From assembly GCA_020632955.1 (NCBI GenBank), contig JACKEO010000032.1, positions 1 to 30,322 on the forward strand: a DNA stretch of 30,322 bases, given 5' to 3'. Below the pieces are notes generated by a model. It was given only the letters and a program-made list of their open reading frames with translations. It was not told the origin of the DNA and ran no database searches. Shown in pieces: positions 1 through 9,811 of the stretch (positions are counted from its first letter, which is position 1; each line of letters opens with the position of its first letter). This stretch comes from Alphaproteobacteria bacterium (GTDB lineage Bacteria > Myxococcota_A > UBA796 > GCA-2862545). Both the position numbers and the translations under genes were made by a program.

Positions 1-2865
1 CGTCTGCGCCAGGCGCACGTGGTGCCAGTCCTCCTCCGGGACCCGTAGCGGCAGGCGCTTGCCCCGGGCCTCCAGGACCCCGGGCCGGGTGAAGCGCTGG
101 AGTCGCGGGATCCGCCAGACGTCCTGCCGCTGGTAGAAGGCGTGCTCCCCCCAGACGCCGCCGTACCCGACGAGCAGGGTGGGCGTGTAGTGCACGCCGG
201 GGTTCGCGCCCCAGAGACGCACGACGTCCTCGTGGAGCTGCTCCACCGGCAGCGCGTGCTCGATGCCGGTGTGGCCGTCGACGATCATCGTGAGGTCGTG
301 CTGCAGGGTGCTGCCGCCCTCGGGCACCACGAGCAGGCCCGCCTCCCGCGCCGCACGCAGGATCCACTGCCGCTGGTCGCGCCGGGGCTGGTTGTAGGAC
401 TTCACGCTCTGCGCGCCGTAGGCGGCCAGACGCTGCACGTGGCGCCGCGCGTCGTCCAACGACTCCACCACGGCCCGATCGTCGTGGTCGGCGCCGTAGA
501 GCACGAAGCCCGTCGACAGGATGCGGGGACCCACCACGCGGCCCGCGAGCTCGAGCTCGCGCTGGCCGAAGACGAACAGGGTCTCGGCGCTGGGATCGTG
601 GGTGGTGGTGACGCCGTAGGCGAGGTTGGCCGCGTAGGCGGGGATGGTCTCGGGGCTGACGTCGGCGTGGCCGTACCCCATGTGGGCGTGCACATCGACG
701 AGACCGGGCATCACGGTGCGCCCCCCCACGTCGATCACCACGGCACCGTCGGGGATCACGGTGGTGGCCCGGGGACCCACCGCGACGATGCGCTCGCCCC
801 GCACCACGAGCACGCCGTCCTCCACCACCTCGTCGCCGCGCAGGGTGAGCAGGCGGGCGCCCGTGAGCGCCAGCACCTGGTCGTGCACGGGACGCGCCAC
901 CTTCAGGTCCGTGGGGAGGCGCGTCCCGACGGGGTCGCGCAGCGCCGAGGGCCAGGGCTGCCCCTTGGTGGCCTTGGGCGTGGGCGTCGACGGGGCCTCG
1001 GGCAGCCCGCCCGACAGGTCCACCCGGTAGACGTCGGGACCGCTCGCCCAGGTGAGGGTGTCGGCGTCCGTCCAGGACAGCCACTCGCCGTGGACCTCCG
1101 ACAGCCGCACGGCGGGCACGGCGTCCCCGGGCTCTCCCAGCACCAGCGGGCGCCCCGCGGTGGGCGGCCACGCCGCCACGTACACCTGGTGCTGCGTCTT
1201 CCAGGCGATCCACCGGCCGTCGGGCGACGGGGCGATCTCGGCGGCCTGGGCGCCCCGCGCGAGCACGCGCCGGTCGCGTCCGTGGAGGTCCATCGAGACG
1301 AGCACGGTGTCGTCGCCGTCCACGTCGGTGACGAGGATGCGCTCCCCCGTGGCGTCGAACACCGGCCGCGGGGCCCGCACGCCGGCACCTCGCGGACGCA
1401 CGGTGCCGGCGTCGTGCACCTCGCCGTCGGGCGCGATCCGCCAGCGCACACGCAGGGGCTGGCCGTCGAGGCCGGTGCTCCCCCGGTTCGTGGTGCCCGT
1501 GCCCTGCACCCACAGCAGGCGCATGCCGTCGTCGTGCCCGAAGGAGGGGTTCGTGTAGAGGTCCGGCACGTCGCCCACCGGCTGCGGCAGGCCCGACGGA
1601 CGGCCGCGCTCGACCTCCTGCACCCACAGCATGCCGCCGCGCGCGTCGTCCCAGGTGGTGAAGGCCACCGCCCCGCCGTCGGGCCGCCAGGTGGGCGCGA
1701 AGGACAGGCCCGTGGGGGGACCGAGCGCGACGGGGGCCTGCCCCGGCTCCCGCAGCCACACCCGACCCACGGCCTGGAAGAGCAGGGTGCGCCGATCGGG
1801 GCCCAGCGACGGCCAGCGGATCACCCGGGCGGTGAAGCGATCGGGCGCCAGGTCGTGCCGCTGCCGCAGCGCCTCCACCACCGGACGCTCCACCTCCGCC
1901 GTCCACCGGACCGTGCGCACCTCGCCGTCGCGCCCCACCACGTGCAGCCCGCCGTCGAAGGCGAAGACCGCGCCGCTGCTGTCGGGCAGCCAGCTCCACG
2001 CCGGCGCGGTGCCGTGGATGGCCCAGGTCTCCTGCTGGTCGCGATCGAGATCCTCGAAGACCACCCGCTCCCCGCCGCGCTCCAGATCGCGCAGCACCCA
2101 CGTGGTGCGCTGCCCGTCGAGGTGGCGTCGCAGGTAGCCGAGGGTGCGCCCGTCAGGGCTCACCGCGGCACGGATCGCACCGCCCGGTCCGCCCGCCACG
2201 TCCTCGTGCACGCCGGTCTGCAGGTGCACCCGCTCGAGGCCGTAGATGCCCGCGTACACGTTGCGGTTGTAGTCGAAGGGCCCGGCCACCGTGGTGTAGA
2301 GCCAGGTGCCGGTGGGGTCGACGTGGGGCTCGTTGACGTCGGCCTCCTTGTGGCCCGCCTCCGTCCAGCGCACGCCCTTGCCCTTCCCGTCGGCGGGCCA
2401 CGCCCAGATCTCCCCCGTGCCGAGCGACCGCGTGCCGGTGACGTGGCGACGGCCGTAGATCCACCGCCCGTCCGGGGTCCAGTCGGGCTGCGTGACCAGC
2501 TGGAAGGACTCGGTGCTCACCGCCCGCGCGTCCGACCCGTCGGCCCGCATCACCCAGAGGTTGTCGCCACCGTCCCGATCCGAGACGAAGGCGAGGCGCT
2601 TGCCGTCGGGCGACCAGCGGGGGTGCATGTTCCAGGCGTGGCCGTCGGTGAGGCGGCGCGCCCGACCACCGGCCAGCGGCACGACGTAGACGTGGCCCAG
2701 CAGATCGAAGGCCACCCGGTCGCCCGAGGGGTGCACGTCGACGTTGCTCCACGTGGCCTCGTCCACGTCGAAGCGCACCACGTCGTGGGGATCCGCCGCG
2801 GGCTGGACGGGGGGCTTGGGCGGCTCCGCGGCGAGCGCGGTGGCGAGCAGCAGCGGCAGGAACAT
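1..2865 (-). CDS. Exported TolB-like beta-propeller/amidohydrolase fusion, 3' end beyond window
   Basis: The frame is open from an ATG at 2865 to base 1 (955 codons, no stop), so the C terminus lies outside the window. Residues 1-15 form a signal peptide (MFLPLLLATALAAE). Residues about 25-480 carry repeated PD40/WD40-like blades of the type 'HPRWSPDGKRLAFVSDRDG', as in TolB-like propellers. From about residue 640 an amidohydrolase domain begins ('GARLLTLRGDEVVEDGVLVV'), with the metal-binding HxH at H726/H728 in 'GLVDVHAHMG' and a later 'GHTGIEHALP' His region. This fusion is a recognised family of large periplasmic amidohydrolases; the substrate cannot be read from sequence. It lies 58 bp downstream of the methionine sulfoxide reductase gene on the same strand and may be co-transcribed. 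No internal stop or frameshift was seen. The family call is confident; the reaction (hydrolase of a cyclic amide, peptide or similar) is inference. Confidence 0.9.
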   Translation of the reverse strand, partial: MFLPLLLATALAAEPPKPPVQPAADPHDVVRFDVDEATWSNVDVHPSGDRVAFDLLGHVYVVPLAGGRARRLTDGHAWNMHPRWSPDGKRLAFVSDRDGGDNLWVMRADGSDARAVSTESFQLVTQPDWTPDGRWIYGRRHVTGTRSLGTGEIWAWPADGKGKGVRWTEAGHKEADVNEPHVDPTGTWLYTTVAGPFDYNRNVYAGIYGLERVHLQTGVHEDVAGGPGGAIRAAVSPDGRTLGYLRRHLDGQRTTWVLRDLERGGERVVFEDLDRDQQETWAIHGTAPAWSWLPDSSGAVFAFDGGLHVVGRDGEVRTVRWTAEVERPVVEALRQRHDLAPDRFTARVIRWPSLGPDRRTLLFQAVGRVWLREPGQAPVALGPPTGLSFAPTWRPDGGAVAFTTWDDARGGMLWVQEVERGRPSGLPQPVGDVPDLYTNPSFGHDDGMRLLWVQGTGTTNRGSTGLDGQPLRVRWRIAPDGEVHDAGTVRPRGAGVRAPRPVFDATGERILVTDVDGDDTVLVSMDLHGRDRRVLARGAQAAEIAPSPDGRWIAWKTQHQVYVAAWPPTAGRPLVLGEPGDAVPAVRLSEVHGEWLSWTDADTLTWASGPDVYRVDLSGGLPEAPSTPTPKATKGQPWPSALRDPVGTRLPTDLKVARPVHDQVLALTGARLLTLRGDEVVEDGVLVVRGERIVAVGPRATTVIPDGAVVIDVGGRTVMPGLVDVHAHMGYGHADVSPETIPAYAANLAYGVTTTHDPSAETLFVFGQRELELAGRVVGPRILSTGFVLYGADHDDRAVVESLDDARRHVQRLAAYGAQSVKSYNQPRRDQRQWILRAAREAGLLVVPEGGSTLQHDLTMIVDGHTGIEHALPVEQLHEDVVRLWGANPGVHYTPTLLVGYGGVWGEHAFYQRQDVWRIPRLQRFTRPGVLEARGKRLPLRVPEEDWHHVRLAQT

Positions 2866-2923
2866 GGCGATCCTCGGCGGTCGACCCGGGAGGGGTCGGT
2901 GCCCCGCGGCCTATCCCCTGGGT

Positions 2924-3433
2924 TCAGGGTCGCGCCCCGGCGTAGCGTCGGCCGAGGCTGGCGCAGAGGGTCTCGAGCGCTGCCACGTCGGCCTCGTCGA
3001 AGGCGGCGGGCAGGTCGCTGTCGACGTCGAGCACGGCGAGCACGCTGCCGTCGGGCCGCAGCACCGGCACCACCACCTCGCTGTTCGTGGACGAGGCGCA
3101 CGCGATGTGGCCCGGGAAGGCGTGCACGTCGGGCACGAGCTGGGTGGCGCGCGTGCGCGCCGCGGCGCCGCACACGCCCTGGCCGAAGGGGATGCGCAGG
3201 CAGCCGTGTCCGCCCTGGTAGGGGCCCACCACCAGGAGGTCGGCGGTGACGGCCCGGTAGAAGCCGGTCCAGTGCCAGGCGGCGAAGGCGTGGTGCAGCT
3301 CGCAGGCCACCGTGGCCATGGCGGCGATCCAGTCCTCCTCGTCGGCCAGCAGGCTCTCGAGGGAGACGGCCAGGTCGGCGTGACGGGCGAGGCGGTCGGC
3401 GCGGGGAGCGCCGGGCGAGAGGGGCGGCCACAT
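2924..3433 (-). CDS. msrC: Free methionine-(R)-sulfoxide reductase (fRMsr, GAF domain)
   Basis: A 169-residue single GAF-domain protein. It reduces free L-methionine-(R)-sulfoxide in the cytoplasm as part of oxidative damage repair. The family signatures are clear: 'WTGFYR', 'GPYQGGHGCLRIPFGQGVCG' and 'VPDVHAFPGHIAC', then 'NSEVVVPV' and 'VLDVDSD'. Three Cys occur at 78, 88 and 112, matching the 84/94/118 spacing of E. coli YebR/MsrC, so the enzyme should be active. The ATG at 3433 is preferred because GGAG lies about 6 bp upstream; a GTG at 3463 in the same frame would add ten residues and has no better ribosome site. A small hairpin (CCCTG/CAGGG, 2916-2929) overlaps the stop and might weakly terminate before the amidohydrolase gene. 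The gene diverges from the lipoprotein gene at 3532. Confidence 0.93.
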   Translation of the reverse strand: MWPPLSPGAPRADRLARHADLAVSLESLLADEEDWIAAMATVACELHHAFAAWHWTGFYRAVTADLLVVGPYQGGHGCLRIPFGQGVCGAAARTRATQLVPDVHAFPGHIACASSTNSEVVVPVLRPDGSVLAVLDVDSDLPAAFDEADVAALETLCASLGRRYAGARP

Positions 3434-3531
3434 GGGGACTCCGTCCGCGGAAGCGGCTTTCACACGGTTGACAGAAGGCGTGGTCCGGAGGGAACACGTT
3501 CCGCTATGGTGTCGCGCCCACGAGGTGCCCC
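3434..3531. promoter_or_regulatory. Divergent intergenic region with TTGACA and a short inverted repeat
   Basis: The 98 bp between msrC and the lipoprotein gene hold a perfect TTGACA at 3468-3473, a GGAAC-AC-GTTCC inverted repeat at 3491-3502 and a TATGGT at 3505-3510. The TTGACA to TATGGT distance (31 bp) is too long for one sigma-70 promoter, so these may not work together. GAGGTG at 3522-3527 is the ribosome site of the plus-strand gene. That promoters for both genes lie here is inference. Confidence 0.35.
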
Positions 3532-4608
3532 ATGTCCTGGACCCGGTCCATGCTCGCGCTGTCCTCCGCCGCCTTCGCGGTGGGCTGCGCGTCGCCCCCG
3601 CCCGCCCCCCAAGGTCTCGACGAGGCCGCCAGCTACATGGTGCGCGAGTTCTACAGCGACGATGCCACCTTCCAGGCGGGCATCCAGGGCTTCATGGACT
3701 GGTTCGACCTGGGCAGCCCGAACGAGGACGGCGACTTCGCCGAGCCGGGTCGCGAGCTCCTGGGCCTCAAGCCCGGCCAGGAGGGCAAGGAGGTCGACGC
3801 CTTCACGGTCAACCCGCTGAAGGCCAAGGACATCGAGCACCTGCCGCTGGTCGACCAGGTCGTGTCGGACGTGCAGGACGGCGAGGAGATCCGGGGCCCG
3901 CGCGACATCTCGCTGGCCCTCGGCGTGGTCTCGCTCGCCGAGATGGGCTGCGACTACGCCCGCGCCGAGGCCCTGCTCGTGCGTCCCGACCAGGACAACG
4001 TCTTCGACGGCGACTGGGCGGCCTACGCGCGCACCTACAGCTCCGGCGCCGGCAGCCGCGCGGCGTGGGAGGAGGGCATGGCCTCCCGCACCTTCGCGCC
4101 CATCGACGAGCCGCTGCAGCCCTTCAAGGAGGACAACAGCTTCGCCGACGGCTTCGCGCCGCTCGACCTCGCCTCCACGCTGCTGTTCACCGACAACATC
4201 GTCGACCCCACCCCGGTCACGGGCATCGACCTGCCCGCCTACGATCTCAACCTCGACCTGCGCCACGGCGTCTTCGAGCTCGAGCTGGCCGACGAGACGG
4301 GCGGCAACCGCGCCCCGCAGGAGGTGCGGGTCTTCGCGATCCTCACCTACAACCCCGACGCGGTGTACTCGCAGTTCCTCAACACCGAGTACGGCGCCGG
4401 CCTGAAGCAGTCGTACAGCATCGAGATCGCGGTGGAGCGGCCCAACAAGAAGACGCTGCGCATGCTCGCCGTGTGGGCCGAGATCATCGATCCGCTGGGC
4501 CTGCCCGAGGGCCTGAAGCTCACGGAGGCCGTCGGCAAGAGCCTGAACTCGTCCAACCGCCTCACCGAGATCTGCGAGGGGCGCGACACCATCGACGACG
4601 AGCCCTGA
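3532..4608 (+). CDS. Lipoprotein of unknown function
   Basis: A 358-residue protein not recognised as a named family. The N terminus is a lipoprotein signal: an Arg-containing start, a hydrophobic core and a lipobox AVGC, with the acylated Cys at 19 followed by a Pro-rich linker (ASPPPAPQG). There is no Asp at +2, so an outer-membrane location is plausible. The mature part is acidic and soluble-looking, with no further membrane segments. Start choice is firm: GAGGTG lies 4 bp before the ATG. A 7-bp hairpin follows the stop. The downstream M3 peptidase gene is on the same strand 82 bp away. The sequence has features of a real gene throughout (long frame, acidic composition, lipobox), but no function can be assigned. 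Confidence 0.85.
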   Translation: MSWTRSMLALSSAAFAVGCASPPPAPQGLDEAASYMVREFYSDDATFQAGIQGFMDWFDLGSPNEDGDFAEPGRELLGLKPGQEGKEVDAFTVNPLKAKDIEHLPLVDQVVSDVQDGEEIRGPRDISLALGVVSLAEMGCDYARAEALLVRPDQDNVFDGDWAAYARTYSSGAGSRAAWEEGMASRTFAPIDEPLQPFKEDNSFADGFAPLDLASTLLFTDNIVDPTPVTGIDLPAYDLNLDLRHGVFELELADETGGNRAPQEVRVFAILTYNPDAVYSQFLNTEYGAGLKQSYSIEIAVERPNKKTLRMLAVWAEIIDPLGLPEGLKLTEAVGKSLNSSNRLTEICEGRDTIDDEP

Positions 4609-4629
4609 CCGGGTCCGGAGCCTCCGCGT

Positions 4630-4653
4630 GGCGCCCGGCCCTTGACGGGCGCC
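4630..4653 (+). terminator. Stem-loop after lipoprotein gene
   Basis: GGCGCCC (4630-4636) pairs perfectly with GGGCGCC (4647-4653) across a 10-nt loop, 22 bp after the stop codon at 4608. There is no T tract, which is common in very GC-rich genomes. It may separate the lipoprotein gene from the M3 peptidase gene. Confidence 0.45.
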
Positions 4654-4690
4654 GCCTCGTACCCAAGGGAGTCGGCTCGCCGAGGTGCCC

Positions 4691-6727
4691 GTGACGACGT
4701 CGACCGACAACCCCCTCCTCGATCTGCCCTTCGCGGTGCCCTTCGACCGCATCGAGGCCGCCCACGTGCAGCCGGCCATCGAGGCCCTGCTCGCCCGCGC
4801 CGAGGGGGCGCTGGAGGCCATCCGCCGCCAGGAGGGCACGCCCACCTGGGCGTCCACGCTCGGCGCCCTCGACCGCGCGCAGGAGCCCCTGGAGCGCGCC
4901 TGGGGCGTGGTGGAGCACCTCCGGTCGGTGCGCCACGCCGAGGAGCTCGACACCGCCCACGCTGCCGTGCTGCCCAAGGTCTCGGCCTTCTTCGCCGGCA
5001 TCCCCCTCGACGACGCGCTGTACGCCGCCCTGGTGGCCTTCGCCGCCACCCCCGAGGCCGAGGCCCTCACGGGGCCGCGCCGCCGCCTGCTCGACCGCAC
5101 CCTCGCCAGCTTCCGCCGCGCCGGCGCCGACCTGCAGCCCGAGGCCAAGGCCCGCTACGCCGCGATCGTCGGGGAGCTCGACACCCTCGCGGCGCGCTTC
5201 GCCTCGCACGTGGTGCAGGAGACCAGCGCGTGGACCCTCGACCTGCAGGACGAGGCCCGCCTCGAGGGCCTGCCCGAGAGCGCCCGCGCCAGCCTCGCCC
5301 AGGCGGCGCGCCAGGCCGGCGTGCCCGGCTGGCGGGTCACGCTGCAGGCGCCGCACGTCACGGCCGTGCTGTCCCACGCGCGGGATCGGGCGCTCCGGGA
5401 GCAGGTGTGGCGCGCCTACCAGGGCCGCTGCGTCGCGGGGCCCCGCGCCAACGGCGAGATCCTGCAGCGCATGCTGGCGCTGCGTCGTGAGCAGGCGGGG
5501 CTCGTGGGCTTCGCCGACTTCGCCGACTTCATCCTGTCGGACCGCATGGCCGGCAGCGGTCACGCCGCGCAGGCCTTCCTCGACGACGTGGAGGCCCGGG
5601 TGCGTCCCGCCGCCGACCGCGAGACCGCCGAGCTCCGTGCCTACGCGGCCGAGCGGCTCCAGCTGCCCGAGCTGGCCCCGTGGGACGTGGGCTTCGCGGC
5701 AGAGCAGCTCCGCAAGGAGCGCTTCGACCTCGACGACGAGGACCTCCGCCCCTACTTCGCCCTCGACCGCGTGCTCGACGGCGTGTGGGCCCTCCTGGGA
5801 CGCCTGTACGGCGTGAGCGTGCGCGCCGCGTCCATGCCCGTCTGGCACCCCGACGTGCGCTCCTGGGAGCTCCTGGAGGCCGACGGCACGCTGCTCGGCG
5901 CCTTCTACACGGACTTCCACCCGCGCAACGACAAGCGCGGCGGCGCCTGGATGAACGGCCTGATCACGGGCGGCCCGCGCGCCGACGGGTTCGCGCCGCA
6001 CCTGGGCCTCGTGTGCGGCAACCTCACCCCGCCCGCCGACGACCGCCCCGCCCTGCTCACCCACCGCGAGGTCGAGACGGTCTTCCACGAGGTGGGCCAC
6101 CTGGTGCACCTGCTCCTCTCCACGGTGGAGCTGCGTCCCCAGGCGGGCACGAACGTGGCGTGGGACTTCGTGGAGCTGCCCAGCCAGATCCTCGAGAACT
6201 GGGCGTCGGAGCGCGAGGGCCTCGCGCTGTTCGCCACCCACTGGCAGACGGGCGCGCCGCTGCCCGACGCCCTGTTCGAGCGCATGACCGCCGCCCGCAC
6301 CTTCCGGCAGGGCAGCTTCTTCCTGCGCCAGCTCGGCTTCGGCCAGACCGACCTCGCCCTGCACCGCCGCTGGGATGCGGAGCGCGACGGCGACGCCGTG
6401 GCCTGGGGCACCGCCCTGATGGACCGCTACGCGGCCACCCCCTCCCCCGCCGGCGCGTCGATGCTGCCGGCCTTCCTGCACCTCTTCTCCGACCGCACCG
6501 GCTACGCCGCCGGCTACTACTCCTACCTCTGGGCCGCCGTGCTCGACGCCGACGCCTTCGGTCGCTTCCGCGAGGCCGGCATCTTCGACCGCACCACCGG
6601 CCAGTCCTTCCGCCGCGAGATCCTGTCGAAGGGCGACAGCGCGCCCCCCGAGGAGCTCTTCCGGGCGTTCATGGGACGCGATCCCGATCCCGAGGCGCTG
6701 CTGAAGCGGGCGGGGATCGCGGCGTAG
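4691..6727 (+). CDS. prlC: Oligopeptidase A, M3 family zinc metallopeptidase
   Basis: A cytoplasmic peptidase that cuts short peptides, including signal peptide fragments. About 678 residues, against 680 in E. coli OpdA/PrlC. The zinc motif HEVGH is at H466-E467-H470, and the third ligand is E495 in 'FVELPSQILENW', with the M3 spacing of 29 from the first His. The C-terminal substrate region 'DRTGYAAGYYSYLWAAVLDADAF' type motif (6508-6555) is intact. There is no signal peptide. The GTG at 4691 is chosen because GAGG sits 5 bp upstream; a GTG at 4685 is also in frame and adds two residues. No frameshift or missing ligand was seen. The next gene is convergent. The assignment to OpdA rather than Dcp rests on length and on the N-terminal 'NPLLDLPFAVPFDRIEAAHV'. 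Confidence 0.95.
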   Translation: MTTSTDNPLLDLPFAVPFDRIEAAHVQPAIEALLARAEGALEAIRRQEGTPTWASTLGALDRAQEPLERAWGVVEHLRSVRHAEELDTAHAAVLPKVSAFFAGIPLDDALYAALVAFAATPEAEALTGPRRRLLDRTLASFRRAGADLQPEAKARYAAIVGELDTLAARFASHVVQETSAWTLDLQDEARLEGLPESARASLAQAARQAGVPGWRVTLQAPHVTAVLSHARDRALREQVWRAYQGRCVAGPRANGEILQRMLALRREQAGLVGFADFADFILSDRMAGSGHAAQAFLDDVEARVRPAADRETAELRAYAAERLQLPELAPWDVGFAAEQLRKERFDLDDEDLRPYFALDRVLDGVWALLGRLYGVSVRAASMPVWHPDVRSWELLEADGTLLGAFYTDFHPRNDKRGGAWMNGLITGGPRADGFAPHLGLVCGNLTPPADDRPALLTHREVETVFHEVGHLVHLLLSTVELRPQAGTNVAWDFVELPSQILENWASEREGLALFATHWQTGAPLPDALFERMTAARTFRQGSFFLRQLGFGQTDLALHRRWDAERDGDAVAWGTALMDRYAATPSPAGASMLPAFLHLFSDRTGYAAGYYSYLWAAVLDADAFGRFREAGIFDRTTGQSFRREILSKGDSAPPEELFRAFMGRDPDPEALLKRAGIAA

Positions 6728-6753
6728 CGGGGTTCGGGACGGGGGAGGTTGGG

Positions 6754-6794
6754 GCCGCCACAGAGGCACAGAGGGCGCAGAGGCCGGCACAGAG
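6754..6794 (+). repeat. Dispersed 'gccgccacagaggcacagag' repeat, copy 1
   Basis: The copy reads GCCGCCACAGAGGCACAGAG, then a GGCGCAGAGG block, then GGCACAGAG. It is nearly identical to copies at 6967-7019 (opposite strand) and 25654-25714 (same strand). It begins 27 bp after the prlC stop codon. The element lacks a transposase and is too short to code. Confidence 0.85.
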
Positions 6795-6966
6795 TGGGCG
6801 GGTGCGGGCCGACGGGGCGCTCCGGGTGGGGAGGCCGCGCACGTGGGCTGGGGGCCTCCCGCCTGGAGTCGCGACAGCGGCCGGGGGACTTGCGCCCCCG
6901 GGTGGTGCGTGAGCTTGCGAGGCACAGAGCGGCCCCGCCTTGCCGCAGGGCGCGATGCGGCGCCCA

Positions 6967-7019
6967 GGATCAGGCTCTGTGCACCCCTCTGCGCCCTCTG
7001 TGCCTCTGTGGCGGCTGAC
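6967..7019 (-). repeat. Dispersed 'gccgccacagaggcacagag' repeat, copy 2 (inverted)
   Basis: Read on the minus strand it is GTCAGCCGCCACAGAGGCAC, AGAGGGCGCAGAGGGGTG, CACAGAGCCTGAT. It matches copy 3 over its full length, including the leading GTCAGCC and the trailing CACAGAGCCTGA, and matches copy 1 over the core. It ends 5 bp from the stop codon of the OmpA/TSP3 gene. Confidence 0.85.
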
Positions 7020-7024
7020 GCCCC

Positions 7025-8590
<1,566 letters not shown>

Positions 8591-8871
8591 GGGGGCTCCC
8601 GGAGGACGGCAGGCGGCGGGCAGGAGGCGCGCTGCCTCCCCCGGACGGTCCCGCCGCCCGTGCGCCGAGCATATTCCAAGGTCGACGGCCGCTGTCCACC
8701 TTCGCCGGCTGCTCTGGACCGCCTCCTTCCACGGCACGTGGCGTCGCTCACGGGGGGATCCATCGCGGAAAGCACCTTGGAAGGCTCGCTCCGCGATCCA
8801 CGGACGCCCGCGCGCGACCGATCCGCGGCTCCAGGCTACCCTCCGCGCGTCGCGCCGGTCCCGAGGTTCGC
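8591..8871. other. Divergent intergenic region between OmpA/TSP3 and metal-binding lipoprotein genes
   Basis: A 281-bp region with no supported gene. It holds the promoter candidate for the minus-strand gene (8668-8698). Toward the plus-strand gene it contains a GGCTACCCT stretch near 8833-8841 that could include a -10 element, and GAGG at 8863-8866 as ribosome site. No recognisable Zur or Mnt-type palindrome was found. Confidence 0.55.
8668..8698 (-). promoter_or_regulatory. Sigma-70-type promoter candidate for OmpA/TSP3 gene
   Basis: On the minus strand, TGGACA (8698-8693) and TATGCT (8673-8668) are separated by 19 bp. Each hexamer has at most two mismatches to consensus; the spacer is 2 bp longer than ideal. 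It is the only AT-rich patch in the region. The leader to the ATG would be about 70 nt. Confidence 0.4.
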
Positions 8872-9759
8872 ATGACCTTCCCGCTCGCCCTCCTCCTCGC
8901 CTGCGGCACGCCGGAGCCCTCGGACGCGCCCGCGCCCACGCCCACCACCCTGGACGTGGCCGCGCTCTCCTTCCCGGCGGCGTGGCTCGCCGAGCGTGTG
9001 GGTGGCGAGGCCGTCACCGTGCGGAACATCGCTCCCCCCGGGGAGGATCCCCCGCACTGGCAGCCGCCGGCGGAGGTGGTGGCGAGCCTGGGCGAGGCCG
9101 ACCTGATCGTGGCGAACGGCGCGGGCTTCGAGGGCTGGCTCGCCACCGCGTCCGTGCCCGAGGAGCGCCTCGTGCGTGCCGCCGACGGCCTCGAGCTCAT
9201 CGTGCTGGAGGGGCGCACCCACAGCCACGGCGCGGCGGGCGAGCACAGCCACGCCGGCACCGACCCCCACACCTGGTCCGACCCCCTCGCCTTCCTGGCC
9301 GAGGCGAAGACCGTCCACCAGGCCCTGGCGCGCACGGCCCCCGCGCACACCGCCACCTTCGACGCGGGCCTCACGGCGCTCCAGTCCGAGCTCACCGCGC
9401 TGCACGAGGCCCTCGACGCCGCGCTGGCACCCCTCCGTGGCCGCCCCCTCGCGGCCAACCACCCGGCCTTCAACTACCTGGCCCGGCGCTACGGCCTCGA
9501 GCTCACCAGCTTCGACCTCGACCCGGAGGAGCCGCCCGGCGCCGAAGCGGTCGCCGCCGTCCTGGCCTGGAGCACCACCGCCGGCGACACGCCGATCCTC
9601 CTGTGGGAGTCGGCCCCCATGGACCCCGTCCGCCAGGCCTTCCCCGCCAGCTTCCGGCACGTCACGCTCGATCCGCTCGAGCAGCCCGCCACCGCCACCT
9701 ACGACTACCTGGCGCAGGCGCGTGCGAACGTGGTGACGCTGGGGTCCCTGGGTCCCTGA
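8872..9759 (+). CDS. Zinc/manganese ABC transporter substrate-binding lipoprotein (ZnuA/TroA family)
   Basis: A 295-residue cluster-A-I solute-binding protein that would capture Zn2+ or Mn2+ for an ABC importer. Conserved metal-ligand contexts are present: the His in 'EDPPHWQPP', a His-rich loop 'THSHGAAGEHSHAG' followed by 'DPHTWSDP', the His in 'AANHPAFNYLARRYGL' and an acidic residue in 'LLWESAPMD'. The His-rich loop favours zinc. The signal is very short: lipobox LLAC with Cys 11 and no Lys or Arg before the hydrophobic core, which is unusual. The ATG at 8872 has GAGG 5 bp upstream. No permease or ATPase gene is adjacent, so it is an orphan or works with components encoded elsewhere. The M16 protease gene follows after 137 bp on the same strand. 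The family call is firm; metal identity is inference. Confidence 0.9.
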   Translation: MTFPLALLLACGTPEPSDAPAPTPTTLDVAALSFPAAWLAERVGGEAVTVRNIAPPGEDPPHWQPPAEVVASLGEADLIVANGAGFEGWLATASVPEERLVRAADGLELIVLEGRTHSHGAAGEHSHAGTDPHTWSDPLAFLAEAKTVHQALARTAPAHTATFDAGLTALQSELTALHEALDAALAPLRGRPLAANHPAFNYLARRYGLELTSFDLDPEEPPGAEAVAAVLAWSTTAGDTPILLWESAPMDPVRQAFPASFRHVTLDPLEQPATATYDYLAQARANVVTLGSLGP

Positions 9760-9811
9760 CGCCCCCGTTGCGTCCCCGATTTCACCGCCCCACCACAGCC
9801 CCGTCCCACGA

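Larger units (their letters stand above)
6728..7024. other. Convergent non-coding gap with inverted repeats and hairpins
   Basis: These 297 bp lie between the converging prlC and OmpA/TSP3 genes. Both ends hold copies of the same repeat in opposite orientation (6754-6794 and 6967-7019), so a transcript could fold the ends together. Between them are smaller hairpins: GGGAGGC/GCCTCCC near 6835-6865 and GGGGG/CCCCC around 6884-6900. Open frames here are short and composed of repeat translation; no gene is supported. Confidence 0.7.

Noticed and set aside
142..3249. Plus-strand open frame of more than 1000 codons opposite the amidohydrolase and msrC genes
   Set aside because: Its translation is low-complexity (Gly, His, Arg, Pro, Val) with no domain, while the minus strand gives recognisable propeller, amidohydrolase and GAF motifs. 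Long antisense frames are expected at this GC content.
3468..3510. Classic sigma-70 promoter made of TTGACA (3468) and TATGGT (3505)
   Set aside because: The gap between the elements is 31 bp, far outside the 16-19 bp range. Kept only as a low-confidence regulatory region.
6840..7018. Short open frames in the 6728-7024 gap encoding 'CALCASVAA'-type peptides
   Set aside because: They are translations of the dispersed repeat, found in several frames, with no ribosome site; they are probably not genes.
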